Assembly: GCF_030124145.1 (NCBI RefSeq)
Contig: NZ_JASKMS010000035.1
Span: forward strand, 30,220-94,219
Length of the DNA stretch: 64,000 bases
Direction: 5' to 3'
Source: Streptomyces sp. 378
Lineage (GTDB): Bacteria; Actinomycetota; Actinomycetes; Streptomycetales; Streptomycetaceae
Position 1 is the first letter of the stretch. Each line of letters starts with the position of its first letter. The translations under genes and the position numbers were made by a program. The notes beneath the pieces are model-generated. The model was not told the DNA's origin, made no database searches, and worked only from the letters and a program-made list of their open reading frames with translations. Shown here piece after piece: positions 16,232 to 24,618 of the stretch.

Positions 16232-16711
16232 TCAGTCGGTCAGACCGGGGCTGGCACCGCGCTCGGCGGCGATCTTCTCGATACGGTCGCGGATCAGGCC
16301 CATCTGCACCTTCGAGTTCCGGTTGATGTTGTCCGTCATCCACGCGTCGTCGACCGGCGCGTCCGGCTTCATCGCGAAGTCCTGCGTCCAGACCATGCGC
16401 GTGCCGGCCGGTACCTCCTCGTACCGCCAGTGGATGTCCATGTGGGCGAAGGGACCCGTCTCGACCCGGCGGGCCTTGACGGTGAGTGTCTCGCGGTCCG
16501 GCTCACGCTCGGAGACCCAGCTCCACACGGTGCCGTTCTCGTCCGGGTGCATCGTCAGCCGGAAGGTCGTCCTGCGGCCCTCCCGGGAGAGGATCTCGAC
16601 GGAGGCGTACTCGCTGAACAACTGCGGCCAGTTCTCCAGGTCGTTGGTCACGTCCCAGACCAGGTCCACGGGTGCCGCGATGGTGATCTCGTTCTGCGTG
16701 TGTCCGGCCAT
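16232..16711 (-). CDS. whiE-ORFVI: Aromatase/cyclase, SRPBCC (START-like) fold (WhiE-ORFVI)
   Basis: This 159-residue single-domain aromatase/cyclase begins MAGHTQNEITIAAPVDLVW and contains NDLENWPQLFSEYASVE, the helix-grip entry segment, and MDIHWRYEEVPAGTRM. It binds the nascent poly-beta-ketone in a central cavity and directs first-ring closure. The ATG lies 1 base before the stop of the ACP gene, so translation is coupled. Confidence 0.93.
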   Translation of the reverse strand: MAGHTQNEITIAAPVDLVWDVTNDLENWPQLFSEYASVEILSREGRRTTFRLTMHPDENGTVWSWVSEREPDRETLTVKARRVETGPFAHMDIHWRYEEVPAGTRMVWTQDFAMKPDAPVDDAWMTDNINRNSKVQMGLIRDRIEKIAAERGASPGLTD

Positions 16712-16712
16712 C

Positions 16713-16967
16713 TCATGCTCCTGCCATCAGGGCACTGTTGACGAGGTCGAGGAACTGCCGGGGCGTCTTGGAGCGTTCGGCGTCGGTGGGCATCGGCGTG
16801 CCGTACCGGTTCTCCAGCTCGCCCACGATGCCCAGCAGGCCCAATGAGTCGACGCCCATGGACTCGAAGTCCGCCCCGTCGCGCCGGAGTTCCTCCGGCG
16901 TGACCGGGGCACCGGCGCACTTCTTCATGAGTTCGGCCAGCTCTTCCACAGTGATGCGGTCCGTCAT
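16713..16967 (-). CDS. whiE-ORFV: Acyl carrier protein of the pigment type II PKS (WhiE-ORFV)
   Basis: This 84-residue ACP carries its phosphopantetheine site at Ser41 in GVDSLGLLG. It holds the growing chain between the ketosynthase pair and the cyclases. The ATG at 16967 follows GAGGAAGGG. It lies 32 bases after the KS-beta stop. Confidence 0.93.
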   Translation of the reverse strand: MTDRITVEELAELMKKCAGAPVTPEELRRDGADFESMGVDSLGLLGIVGELENRYGTPMPTDAERSKTPRQFLDLVNSALMAGA

Positions 16968-16999
16968 GCCATTCCCTTCCTCTGTTGTTCCGTGGCTCC

Positions 17000-18253
17000 T
17001 CAGGACGAGGCGCCGGTGACGCCGTGCCGCAGCACGAGCGCCGAGTTCGACCCCATGAGTCCGCGGCTCAGCACCAGCGCCGTGCGTACCTCGGCGGTCC
17101 GGGCGCGGCCGGTCACGAGGTCGAGGTCGTGGCAGATGTCGAAGACGTTGGGGGTGGGCGGGATCAGGCCGTGCTCCATCGACAGCACCGCCGCCGCGGT
17201 GTCCATCAGCGGCGCCGCGCAGTAACCCCGGCCGATCCCGGTCTTCGGCGCCGTGACGGGCACCCGGGTGCCGTGGGCGCCGAGAGCATCGGCGATGGCC
17301 AGGGCCTCGGCGCGGTCCGCCTCCGGCACGCCGAGGGCATCGGCGAAGACCACGTCGATCTCCTCGGGGGCACAGTCGGCCTCCGCGAGAGCTCCCCGGA
17401 CGGCCTGGGCGAGTCCTTCCCTGGACTCCTCCCAGCGGGAGGCGCCCGTGAACGTCGCCGCGTGCCCGGCCAGGTGGGCCCGCACCCGCACGCCCCGTTC
17501 CCGGGCCATGCCCTCCGCCTCCACCACGACCATGGCTCCGCCCTCCGCGGGCACGAACCCGCAGGCCGCGGACGTGAACGGGCGGTAGGCGCGGGCCGGG
17601 TCGTCGAGCGTGCTGAGTTCCTCGTAGCCGAGTTGGCAGACGACCGAGTAGGGGGCGATCGGCGCCTCGGTCGCCCCGGCCACGATCACATCGGTGCCGC
17701 GCCGCACGGCGCGCGCCGCGTGGGCGAGGGCGTCCAGACCGCCGGCCTCGTCGGCGGCGACGACCGAGCAGGGCCCCTTGAAGCCGCGGCGGATGGAGAT
17801 CTGGCCCGTGCTCGCGGCGTAGAACCAGGCGATGGACTGGTAGGGCCCGACGAAGCGGCTGCCCTTGCCCCACAGCCGCTGGAGTTCACGCTGCCCGAAC
17901 TCGCCGCCGCCGGAGCCGGCCGCGGTGACCACGCCCACGGAATACGGGGCGCCGTCGGTCTCGGCCCGGTGGAGCTGGGCATCGTCCAGCGCGAGGTCGG
18001 CCGCGCCCATCGCGAAGTGTGTGAACCGGTCGGTCTGAACCAGGAAGCGTTCCTCGATCGCCGCCGACGGATCGAAGTCGCGCACCTGGCCCGCGACCCG
18101 CAGCGGCAGCTGCTCACAGCCCTCCCGCGTGACCCGGTCCAGGACGCTGAGGCCTTCCCTGGTGGACTTCCAGAAGGTCTCGGTACTGGCTCCGTTGGGC
18201 GCGATCACACCGATTCCCGTGACGACCGCGCGCCCTGGGCGAGGTTCGCTCAT
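17000..18253 (-). CDS. whiE-ORFIV: Ketosynthase beta / chain length factor (WhiE-ORFIV)
   Basis: This 417-residue thiolase-fold protein pairs with KS-alpha and sets chain length. The catalytic Cys position is in CSVVAADEAGGLDA: residue 169 is Glu (codon GAG), where antibiotic chain length factors usually have Gln. The second thiolase half is present (TAPKTGIGRGYCAAP) and lacks the His pair, as expected. Its ATG overlaps the KS-alpha stop by 4 bases (ATGA), so the two subunits are made in equal amounts. Upstream in-frame codons extend into KS-alpha but are not used. Confidence 0.93.
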   Translation of the reverse strand: MSEPRPGRAVVTGIGVIAPNGASTETFWKSTREGLSVLDRVTREGCEQLPLRVAGQVRDFDPSAAIEERFLVQTDRFTHFAMGAADLALDDAQLHRAETDGAPYSVGVVTAAGSGGGEFGQRELQRLWGKGSRFVGPYQSIAWFYAASTGQISIRRGFKGPCSVVAADEAGGLDALAHAARAVRRGTDVIVAGATEAPIAPYSVVCQLGYEELSTLDDPARAYRPFTSAACGFVPAEGGAMVVVEAEGMARERGVRVRAHLAGHAATFTGASRWEESREGLAQAVRGALAEADCAPEEIDVVFADALGVPEADRAEALAIADALGAHGTRVPVTAPKTGIGRGYCAAPLMDTAAAVLSMEHGLIPPTPNVFDICHDLDLVTGRARTAEVRTALVLSRGLMGSNSALVLRHGVTGASS

Positions 18254-19518
18254 CGTGTCTTCTCCCTCGGCCGGTTCATGACCACCGCGGACTGGAAGCC
18301 GCCGAATCCGCTGCCCACCGAGAGCACGCTGTCGAGCTTGCGCTCGCGGGCGACGCGTGGGACGTAGTCCAGGTCGCACTCGGGGTCGGGTGTCTGGTAG
18401 TTCGCGGTCGGCGGTACCACCTGGTGGGTCAGGGCCAGCACACAGGCGACGAGTTCGATCGCTCCGATGGCGCCCAGGGAGTGGCCCACCATCGACTTGA
18501 TGGAACTCATCGGCGTCTCGTAGGCGTGCGGGCCCAGCACCCGTTTCACCGCGGCCGTCTCATGGCGGTCGTTCTGCTTGGTGCCCGACCCGTGCGCGTT
18601 GACGTAGTCGATCGCGGTGGGGTCGAGCCGTGCGTGGTCGAGGGCGTCCTCGATGGCGCGGGCCATCTCCACGCCCTCGCTGGTGAGGCCGGTCATGTGG
18701 TAGGCGTTGCCGAACGTGGCGTAGCCGCCGAGTTCGCAGTACACCTGGGCGCCGCGGGCCCTGGCGTGCTCGAGCTCCTCCAGGACGAGTACGGCGCCGC
18801 CCTCTCCCATGACGAATCCGTCGCGGTCGGCGTCGAAGGGACGCGAGGCGTGCGCCGGGTCGTCGTTGTTCGAGGAGGTGGCTTTGATCGCGTCGAAGCA
18901 GGCCATGGTGATCGGGGAGATCGGCGAGTCCGAGGCGCCGGCGATACAGACGTCGGCCCGGCCCTCCTCCACGGTGTGGAAGGCGTACCCGACCGCGTCG
19001 AGCCCGGACGTGCAGCCCGTGGAGACGGTCTGCACCGGGCCCCGCGCTCCGAACCGCTCCGCCACGGTGGAGGCGAGCGTGCTGGGCGTGAAGGCGCGCT
19101 GCAGGTGCGCTCCCGCTTCCCGGTGGTCCACGTCCCAGCGCTGCCCACCGTGGCTGACCAGGACGTAGTCGTTTTCCAGCCGGGTCGTGCCGCCGACCGC
19201 GGTGCCCAGGGAGACGCCGACCCGCCACGGGTCCTCGGCGCCGAGGTCGAGACCCGCGTCCCGCACCGCTTCGTCCCCCGCGACCAGGGCGAACTGGATG
19301 TAGCGGTCGCACCGTTCCACGTCGCGCACCTCCAGGCCGTGGGCCAGGGGGTCGAAGTCGCACTCGGCGGCGATCCGCGAGCGCAGTCCGGACGGGTCGA
19401 AGAACGTGATGGCCCGAGTCGCCGTGCGCCCGGCCGACAGGAGATCCCAGAAGGCCGGCACGCCTATGCCGCCGGGAGCGACGATGCCTATGCCGGTGAC
19501 CACCACCCGCCTCGTCAT
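18250..19518 (-). CDS. whiE-ORFIII: Ketosynthase alpha (WhiE-ORFIII)
   Basis: This 422-residue condensing enzyme has active-site Cys169 (VSTGCTSGLDA), His309 (NAHGSGT), Lys341 and His346 (KSMVGHSLGA), the complete catalytic set. It extends the malonyl-derived chain with the chain length factor and ACP. The ATG at 19518 overlaps the cupin stop by 4 bases. An N-terminal extension to 19761 is open but lies within the cupin gene. Confidence 0.95.
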   Translation of the reverse strand: MTRRVVVTGIGIVAPGGIGVPAFWDLLSAGRTATRAITFFDPSGLRSRIAAECDFDPLAHGLEVRDVERCDRYIQFALVAGDEAVRDAGLDLGAEDPWRVGVSLGTAVGGTTRLENDYVLVSHGGQRWDVDHREAGAHLQRAFTPSTLASTVAERFGARGPVQTVSTGCTSGLDAVGYAFHTVEEGRADVCIAGASDSPISPITMACFDAIKATSSNNDDPAHASRPFDADRDGFVMGEGGAVLVLEELEHARARGAQVYCELGGYATFGNAYHMTGLTSEGVEMARAIEDALDHARLDPTAIDYVNAHGSGTKQNDRHETAAVKRVLGPHAYETPMSSIKSMVGHSLGAIGAIELVACVLALTHQVVPPTANYQTPDPECDLDYVPRVARERKLDSVLSVGSGFGGFQSAVVMNRPREKTR

Positions 19519-19958
19519 GACCGGACCTGACGTCGCTCGGCCGCCTCCGCTCCCACCACCGCGGCCTCGGCTTCCGTCTCCTCGGTGTCGACGTGGCCCA
19601 GCGGCGGGTTCGGCGCCAGGGGGCCGAGGTGGAAGACCAGCCGGGCCTCCACCTTGCCGACGTTGCGGAAGCGGTGGCGCATGTTGACGGGAATCAGCAA
19701 CCCCTGCTCGGGCTGGAGGGGATGCGGCTCCCCGTCCAGGTCCACTTCGAGCTGTCCGCACACCACGTACACGAACTCCTCGGAGTACGGGTGGTAGTGC
19801 TCACCGATGCGGTCGCCGGGTTCGATGAGGGCCACGCCCATGAATCCACTGGTGGCGCCCACCGCGGCCGGAGTGAGCATGGCGCGCAGGTCACCGCCTC
19901 GCCGGCGGTTGGGCTCGACGTCGCTCAGGCTCACGATGTTGGGACGAGATGTGATCAC
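19515..19958 (-). CDS. whiE-ORFII: Cupin-domain pigment protein (WhiE-ORFII)
   Basis: This 147-residue double-stranded beta-helix protein has cupin motif 1 GEHYHPYSEEFVYVV (metal ligands His, His, Glu) and motif 2 (PVNMRHRFRNVG). WhiE-ORFII homologues are needed for normal spore pigment, but their exact step is not settled. GGAGG precedes the ATG at 19958. The acidic Ala/Glu-rich tail (TEETEAEAAVV) is not part of the fold. It lies 70 bases after the SchA/CurD gene. Confidence 0.92.
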   Translation of the reverse strand: MITSRPNIVSLSDVEPNRRRGGDLRAMLTPAAVGATSGFMGVALIEPGDRIGEHYHPYSEEFVYVVCGQLEVDLDGEPHPLQPEQGLLIPVNMRHRFRNVGKVEARLVFHLGPLAPNPPLGHVDTEETEAEAAVVGAEAAERRQVRS

Positions 19959-20027
19959 GGGTTCCTCCGTTGGGGTGCTGCACCGACGCGGGAGAGGCAG
20001 GCACCGCCCCTCCCGCTTGATGGCGGG

Positions 20028-21185
20028 TCAGGCGTCGGGCGACCGGCGGTCGGTGACGAGATCCATGCGCGCCCGTTCGAGGAGGCGGTCGAGGCCGCCG
20101 TCCTTCGCCACGGGCGCGTCCATGCCCGCGGCGTCCTCCAGGAGCGTCGTCAGCTCGGCCACCTGCGCCGTGTCGGACAGACCGAGAAGGAGGCCGGGGT
20201 CGGCGTCCTGGAGTCGGCCGCGTACGTCGATCAGCCGTACGACGACGTCGTCGCGCTGGAAGATCGTGCTGCGCAGCACCGGGCTGCGCGGGTCGTCCGC
20301 CGCCGCCTCGTCACGCCGGGCCAGGAGTTCGGCCAGCCGCATTCCGCGCTCCGGCCGCGCCGGGTAGTACAGGGCGTACCGCTCGGCCCGGGGGTTCTGC
20401 TCTCCCGCTGTCACATGGTGGACGGCCGGCAGTGCGGCCCGGGTGAAGAAGACCCTGGCGGACTCGGGGTCGTTGAGGTCCCGGTCCTGCTCGAGATGGG
20501 GATTGATGGCCTCCTCGACGGCCCGCACCTCGGGCTGCCGGGCGACGTGACGCAGCGCGGCCAGCAGGTCGCCCCGGACCTCGACGGCCCGCACCACCCG
20601 GTTGCCGTGCATGAACAGCGAGGTGCGGCACAGCCGGGTGGTGTCGTCGACCTTCGGCTCGGGCGACTCGTAGTCGGCGAGGATCTTGGCGACGATCTCC
20701 TCGCTGCCCGGCTTGACGGTGAAGGTGAGCGCGTGCCGGATCACACCGTCGCCGATCCTGGGGGCGGTCTGGAGCCGGCGGTCCGCCCGGTCGGCGTCCG
20801 TCGCGGGGCCGCCGGTCTCGCGGACGACGTGGAAGCGCAACGACCGGGTGTCGCGCACGCAGCTGTGCAGCGGCTCCACCATTCGCACGTGTTCTTCGCT
20901 GTTGACCCAGGCGAGGAACGGCGGGGCGCTCTCCCACTCACTGGTGATGAGCCACTGGGAGGGGTTCTCGATCGACTGGCACAGCTGGTCGCTGACGTGA
21001 CCGGGGACGGACGCGACCTGATTGCACAACTGTTCGTAGGCCTCGAGGAACTCCTGCTGGGCTCCGTCGTTGACGTCGACCAGCAGGACGACTCGGAGCC
21101 GGGAACCGTCGAACACGGACTGGGAGACATGGTGCGACGCCTGACGCGCCCGCGAACCTGCCACCTGTTCGGACGTGGTGGTCAT
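20028..21185 (-). CDS. whiE-ORFI: SchA/CurD-domain spore pigment protein (WhiE-ORFI)
   Basis: This 385-residue protein has an N-terminal ABM-like ferredoxin fold (SRLRVVLLVDVNDGAQQ, SQWLITSEWES, about 25-110) and a C-terminal SchA/CurD region with further ABM-like segments (GVIRHALTFTVKPGSEE, LRSTIFQRDDVVVRLIDV). The family is found almost only with spore pigment PKS genes; the function is unknown, possibly oxygenase or assembly factor. The ATG at 21185 is preferred because AAGGAG lies 10 bases upstream; GTG at 21194 is too close to it. Confidence 0.88.
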   Translation of the reverse strand: MTTTSEQVAGSRARQASHHVSQSVFDGSRLRVVLLVDVNDGAQQEFLEAYEQLCNQVASVPGHVSDQLCQSIENPSQWLITSEWESAPPFLAWVNSEEHVRMVEPLHSCVRDTRSLRFHVVRETGGPATDADRADRRLQTAPRIGDGVIRHALTFTVKPGSEEIVAKILADYESPEPKVDDTTRLCRTSLFMHGNRVVRAVEVRGDLLAALRHVARQPEVRAVEEAINPHLEQDRDLNDPESARVFFTRAALPAVHHVTAGEQNPRAERYALYYPARPERGMRLAELLARRDEAAADDPRSPVLRSTIFQRDDVVVRLIDVRGRLQDADPGLLLGLSDTAQVAELTTLLEDAAGMDAPVAKDGGLDRLLERARMDLVTDRRSPDA

Positions 21186-21571
21186 CCTGCGCACATCTCC
21201 TTCGCGGAGGGGAAAGTGAGCGCTGGTCGCCGTGGTGCGACGTCAGCGTTCCTCGATCCTGTTGCCGTCTCCGCACATCGCGCGACTCGGACGAAGTAGG
21301 TGAGTGACGGGGCGGGGACGCCCGGGACGAGAAGTGCCCAGACGGAGCGGGCGATCCGCGCGGTCCTCGGCCTGCCGGTCGCACTCCCCCGCACAGGTGA
21401 CGAGCACATGTTCGCGTCCCGATGGTTTCGTCATACACCGATCACGGGAAACGGCGCCGCCGGTCTTCTGTCCCGGTCGGGGCGGCCGACATCCCGCCCG
21501 TCGGCTCGCCCCGACCGGGACCAGATCGCGCCGCAGCCGGCCCCGGCTGCGCGATCGGATCCCCAGGATGA
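21186..21571. other. Upstream region of the pigment PKS operon
   Basis: This 386-base gap separates the hydroxylase gene stop (21572) from the SchA/CurD gene. It should hold the developmental promoter of the WhiE-like operon. I see no gene with good codon usage and cannot assign a sigma-factor promoter by eye. Confidence 0.5.
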
Positions 21572-23230
21572 TCAGGCGACTGCCAGCGCGGTCCGCAGCA
21601 CCTCGTGCAGCGCCGCCTCGGCATCCGCGTCCGGCCCCTGCGACCGCCACACGACGAACCCGTCGGGCCGGACGAGCACGGCGCCCCCGGGACCCGTCCC
21701 ATGGCGCTCCGCCCAGTCGGCGGCGTCCTCCGGCACCAGGTCGGCCTCAGCTCCGGTGCCCACCCGGTACGACCTGAGCGGAATGGACAGCTTGTCGGCG
21801 AGGCGCACGGCGACCTCGTGCCACTCGTTCGGCTCAGTGGCGTCACTGAGCAGCACGAGGGACCGCTCGTAGAGGTCGAGCGTCGAGATCCGTTCGTCCC
21901 CTCGGCGTACCCACAGGTGGGGGGCCCGGCTGCCGGGGCCGCCGGTCAGGTCGAGGCGCTCCGGCACCACCGGGACTTCAGGGTCGGCGCCGACGACGGC
22001 CCCCTGCGGGTAGCGGTAGCCGAGGGCGACGTTGAGGATGCCCTTCTGAGGGCCACCACCGCCCGCCGCGGGGGGCGCGGCGAATCCGGGGTGGCTGTGC
22101 TCGGCGGACCGGACCGCGGCCCGCGCACTGGTGGCCTCGGCGACGGGACGGCGCTCCGCGTCGTAGGTGTCCAGCAGGTCCTCCCCCGCCCAGCCGTCGA
22201 GCACCGCGGCCAGCTTCCAGGCCAGGTTGTGGGCGTCCTGGATACCGGTGTTGGAACCGAAGGCGCCGGTGGGGGACATCTCATGAGCCGAGTCACCGGC
22301 CAGGAAGACCCGTCCCGACCGATAGCTGCGGGCGACACGCTGAGCGGCGTGCCAGGGGGCCCTGCCGGTGATCTCCACGTCGAGGTCGGGGACCCCGACC
22401 GCCCGGCGGATGTGTTCGACGCACCGCTCGTCCGTGAACTCCTCCAAGGCCTGCCCGCGCTCAGGGTGCCAGGGGGCGTGGAAGACCCAGTTCTCGCGGT
22501 TGTCCACCGGCAGCAGGGCGCCGTCGGCCTCCGGGTTCGTCAGGTAGCAGACGATGAAGTGACGGTCGCCCACGACATCGGCGAGACGGCGGGAGCGGAA
22601 CGTGAGGCTGACGTTGTGGAACAGGTCGCCGGGGCCGCTCTGGCCGATACCGAGTTGCTCACGCACGGGGCTGCGCGGGCCGTCCGCGGCGACGAGGTAG
22701 TCCGCACGGATGGTGGTGTGCTCACCTGTCTCGCGGCTCTTGACCACGGCGGTCACTCCCGCGGCGTCGCTGTCGAACGACATCAGTTCGGTGGAGAACC
22801 GCAGGTCGCCCCCGTGCTCGCGGGCATGGTCGAGCAGGACCGGTTCGAGGTCGTTCTGGCTGCACAGGCACCAGGCGCTCGGGCTGAAGCGGGCCAGCCC
22901 ACCACCCGGGTCGATGTCCCTGAACAGCCACTCGCCCGCGTCGCCGACCAGGGTGGGCGTCTGCAGGATGCCGTGGTTGACGGCCAGGGTGGCGGCCGCG
23001 TCCCGGATCGCCTTCTCGACACCCGCCACCCGGAACAGTTCCATCGTGCGGACGTTGTTGCCACGGCCTCGTGGGTGGATGGAGGTGCCTGCGTGGCGCT
23101 CCACCAGCATGTGCGGTACTCCCAGCCGTCCCAGGAACAACGAGGTCGACAGGCCGACCAGGGAGCCGCCCACGATGAGGACCGGGACACTGATGGTGTG
23201 GGCGCCCGTCCGTCCGGCTCGTTCGTTCAT
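21572..23230 (-). CDS. whiE-ORFVIII: FAD-dependent aromatic hydroxylase (WhiE-ORFVIII-like)
   Basis: This 552-residue class A flavoprotein monooxygenase has the FAD motif VLIVGGSLVGLSTSLFLG, the DG motif (VAADGPRSPVRE) and the GD motif (VFLAGDSAHEMSPTGAFG), then a thioredoxin-like C-terminal domain, as in RdmE/PgaE-type enzymes. It is expected to hydroxylate the aromatic pigment late in the pathway. The ATG at 23230 follows GGAGG by 8 bases. In S. coelicolor the equivalent gene is divergent from the other whiE genes, as I recall; here it lies upstream and on the same strand, separated by 386 bases. Confidence 0.9.
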   Translation of the reverse strand: MNERAGRTGAHTISVPVLIVGGSLVGLSTSLFLGRLGVPHMLVERHAGTSIHPRGRGNNVRTMELFRVAGVEKAIRDAAATLAVNHGILQTPTLVGDAGEWLFRDIDPGGGLARFSPSAWCLCSQNDLEPVLLDHAREHGGDLRFSTELMSFDSDAAGVTAVVKSRETGEHTTIRADYLVAADGPRSPVREQLGIGQSGPGDLFHNVSLTFRSRRLADVVGDRHFIVCYLTNPEADGALLPVDNRENWVFHAPWHPERGQALEEFTDERCVEHIRRAVGVPDLDVEITGRAPWHAAQRVARSYRSGRVFLAGDSAHEMSPTGAFGSNTGIQDAHNLAWKLAAVLDGWAGEDLLDTYDAERRPVAEATSARAAVRSAEHSHPGFAAPPAAGGGGPQKGILNVALGYRYPQGAVVGADPEVPVVPERLDLTGGPGSRAPHLWVRRGDERISTLDLYERSLVLLSDATEPNEWHEVAVRLADKLSIPLRSYRVGTGAEADLVPEDAADWAERHGTGPGGAVLVRPDGFVVWRSQGPDADAEAALHEVLRTALAVA

Positions 23231-23535
23231 CACTCTCGCCTCCAGCGCATCGATGCCGCCGACCCAGCCGGATACGGCGGAGATCCTCATCCATGCCCCG
23301 GGAAGGTGACGGCGCCTCAGGCTTCACCCGGCTGCGTCGCGCTGCGGGCAACGCCGGACCGGCCCGGACGAACCACCTCACCTGAAGGATCTACGCTCCG
23401 ACCGACGTGCCCGGCGCCCGTGTCCCGTCGCCGGAGTCCGGCCGTCGAAGCGGCCCCCGGGACACACCGACGCCGTCTGTTCCGTCGCCGTGCACCACGA
23501 CGGCCGGGCGACTGCCGTGAGGTGGGGCGGGACAT
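23231..23535. other. Promoter region of the hydroxylase gene
   Basis: This 305-base stretch upstream of the pigment hydroxylase has no open frame with coding character. It is bounded on the right by a terminator, so transcription of the hydroxylase gene should begin here. Confidence 0.5.
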
Positions 23536-23571
23536 GCCTGTGGGCCCCGGGTGATCCCGGGGCCCACAGGC
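23536..23571 (-). terminator. Terminator of the small membrane protein gene
   Basis: A perfect 16-base inverted repeat (23536-23551 with 23556-23571) with a 4-base loop begins 19 bases beyond the stop codon at 23590. It insulates the pigment hydroxylase from upstream transcription. Confidence 0.9.
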
Positions 23572-23589
23572 CGGCAGCGGTTCGGTGGG

Positions 23590-23760
23590 CTACCAGCGAT
23601 ACCAGCGGCCCTTGCGGCCTCCTGTGTCCGCGCTGCGCATCACGAAGCCCAGCAGCCAGACGACCAGCACGATGACGGCGATCCACCACAGTGCCTTCAG
23701 CGCGAATCCCGCGCCGAAGAGGACCAGAGCCAGAAGCAGAACGAGAAGCAGGGGAACCAT
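23590..23760 (-). CDS. Small hydrophobic membrane protein, 56 residues
   Basis: This gene encodes MVPLLLVLLLALVLFGAG, then KALWWIAVIVLVVWLLGFVMRS and a basic end RKGRWYRW, so two transmembrane helices with a charged C-terminus. I recall nearly identical short proteins throughout Streptomyces, of unknown function. GGAGG lies 8 bases before the ATG at 23760 and a strong terminator follows, so it is a complete single-gene unit. Confidence 0.85.
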   Translation of the reverse strand: MVPLLLVLLLALVLFGAGFALKALWWIAVIVLVVWLLGFVMRSADTGGRKGRWYRW

Positions 23761-23934
23761 AGTTATCGACCTCCGTCACTCCTCGTGCCCGGCGATGCGA
23801 AGAAAACACGACCGATCTCCCTGGTTTCTTCACTCTTTTTCCGGGAATTGGGCCTGATTCCTCACTTGGCTCGATCAGATCTCGTCCGGCGGGAAGTCCC
23901 CGTCGCGGAGGACGGCTCTCACCGAACTCGGCGT

Positions 23935-24505
23935 CGTTCAACGTCGGCACCCCGAAGAAGCCGCTCATGAGTCCGTTCAGGTCCAGCGTCGTGGCACCGG
24001 CCGGAGCGGTGGGCTTGGCGCCCTCGCGCAGCCGCACGGTCAGACCCAGCTTCTTGACCGCGGCGCCCTCGGCCAACTCGGCGAGGTCCGCCTCCACTTG
24101 GGACGGCTCGCCGTCCTTGAACGTGAAGTCCGCCGTCACCTTGGCGTCGGGAACGTCCTTCGGGTCCTCGGCCGTAGGCAGGCCCATGCCCGGCGGCAGG
24201 TCCTTCGCCGGCAGGCGATCTCACCGAGCAGGTCGGTGATCAGCGTACGGAAGGGGGCCGTGGCGACGATGTGCTCGGTGCCGTCGCCGTCGCCGGTCGT
24301 CTTGAACTTCCCATCACGGGCGACGACCTCGCGAAGCGCCCTCACGAGCTTCTTCTGCGTTGCAGCATCGAGGGACGGCGCGGGCGCGGGACCGCCTTCG
24401 GCCTCCTGGCCCTTGGCGACGGCCTCTTCCATCTTCTTGGTGCTGAACTTCACCCACTTGCCCTCGATGACGTCCTTCAACGCCCCGGCCTCCGGGGGCA
24501 GCTCA
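23935..24505 (-). pseudogene. Broken putative lipoprotein gene
   Basis: Two frames carry consecutive parts of one protein. From about 24505 to 24200: GALKDVIEGKWVKFSTKKME, LDAATQKKLVRALREVV, FRTLITDLLGEI. From about 24200 to 23935: LPAKDLPPGMGLP, ADFTFKDGEPSQVEADLAE, LDLNGLMSGFFG. A one-base deletion near 24200 separates them. The signal peptide, lipobox and N-terminal part are missing; the neighbouring divergent hydrolase begins where they should be. The fold resembles Streptomyces cell-surface lipoproteins of the LppX/LprG kind, by general pattern only. Confidence 0.7.
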
Positions 24506-24618
24506 CGTGATCGTTCACAAGACTCACCACACGCCCCTAGGGTTGTGCTGTCCGGTGAGTGCCCGGGGCTGCCCGGCGCCCACCGACAACACGTCGACGG
24601 GAACGGGAGGTTCGGGCC

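Noticed and set aside
18424..19530. Plus-strand open frame opposite KS-alpha
   Set aside because: Antisense shadow of a ketosynthase with intact catalytic residues.
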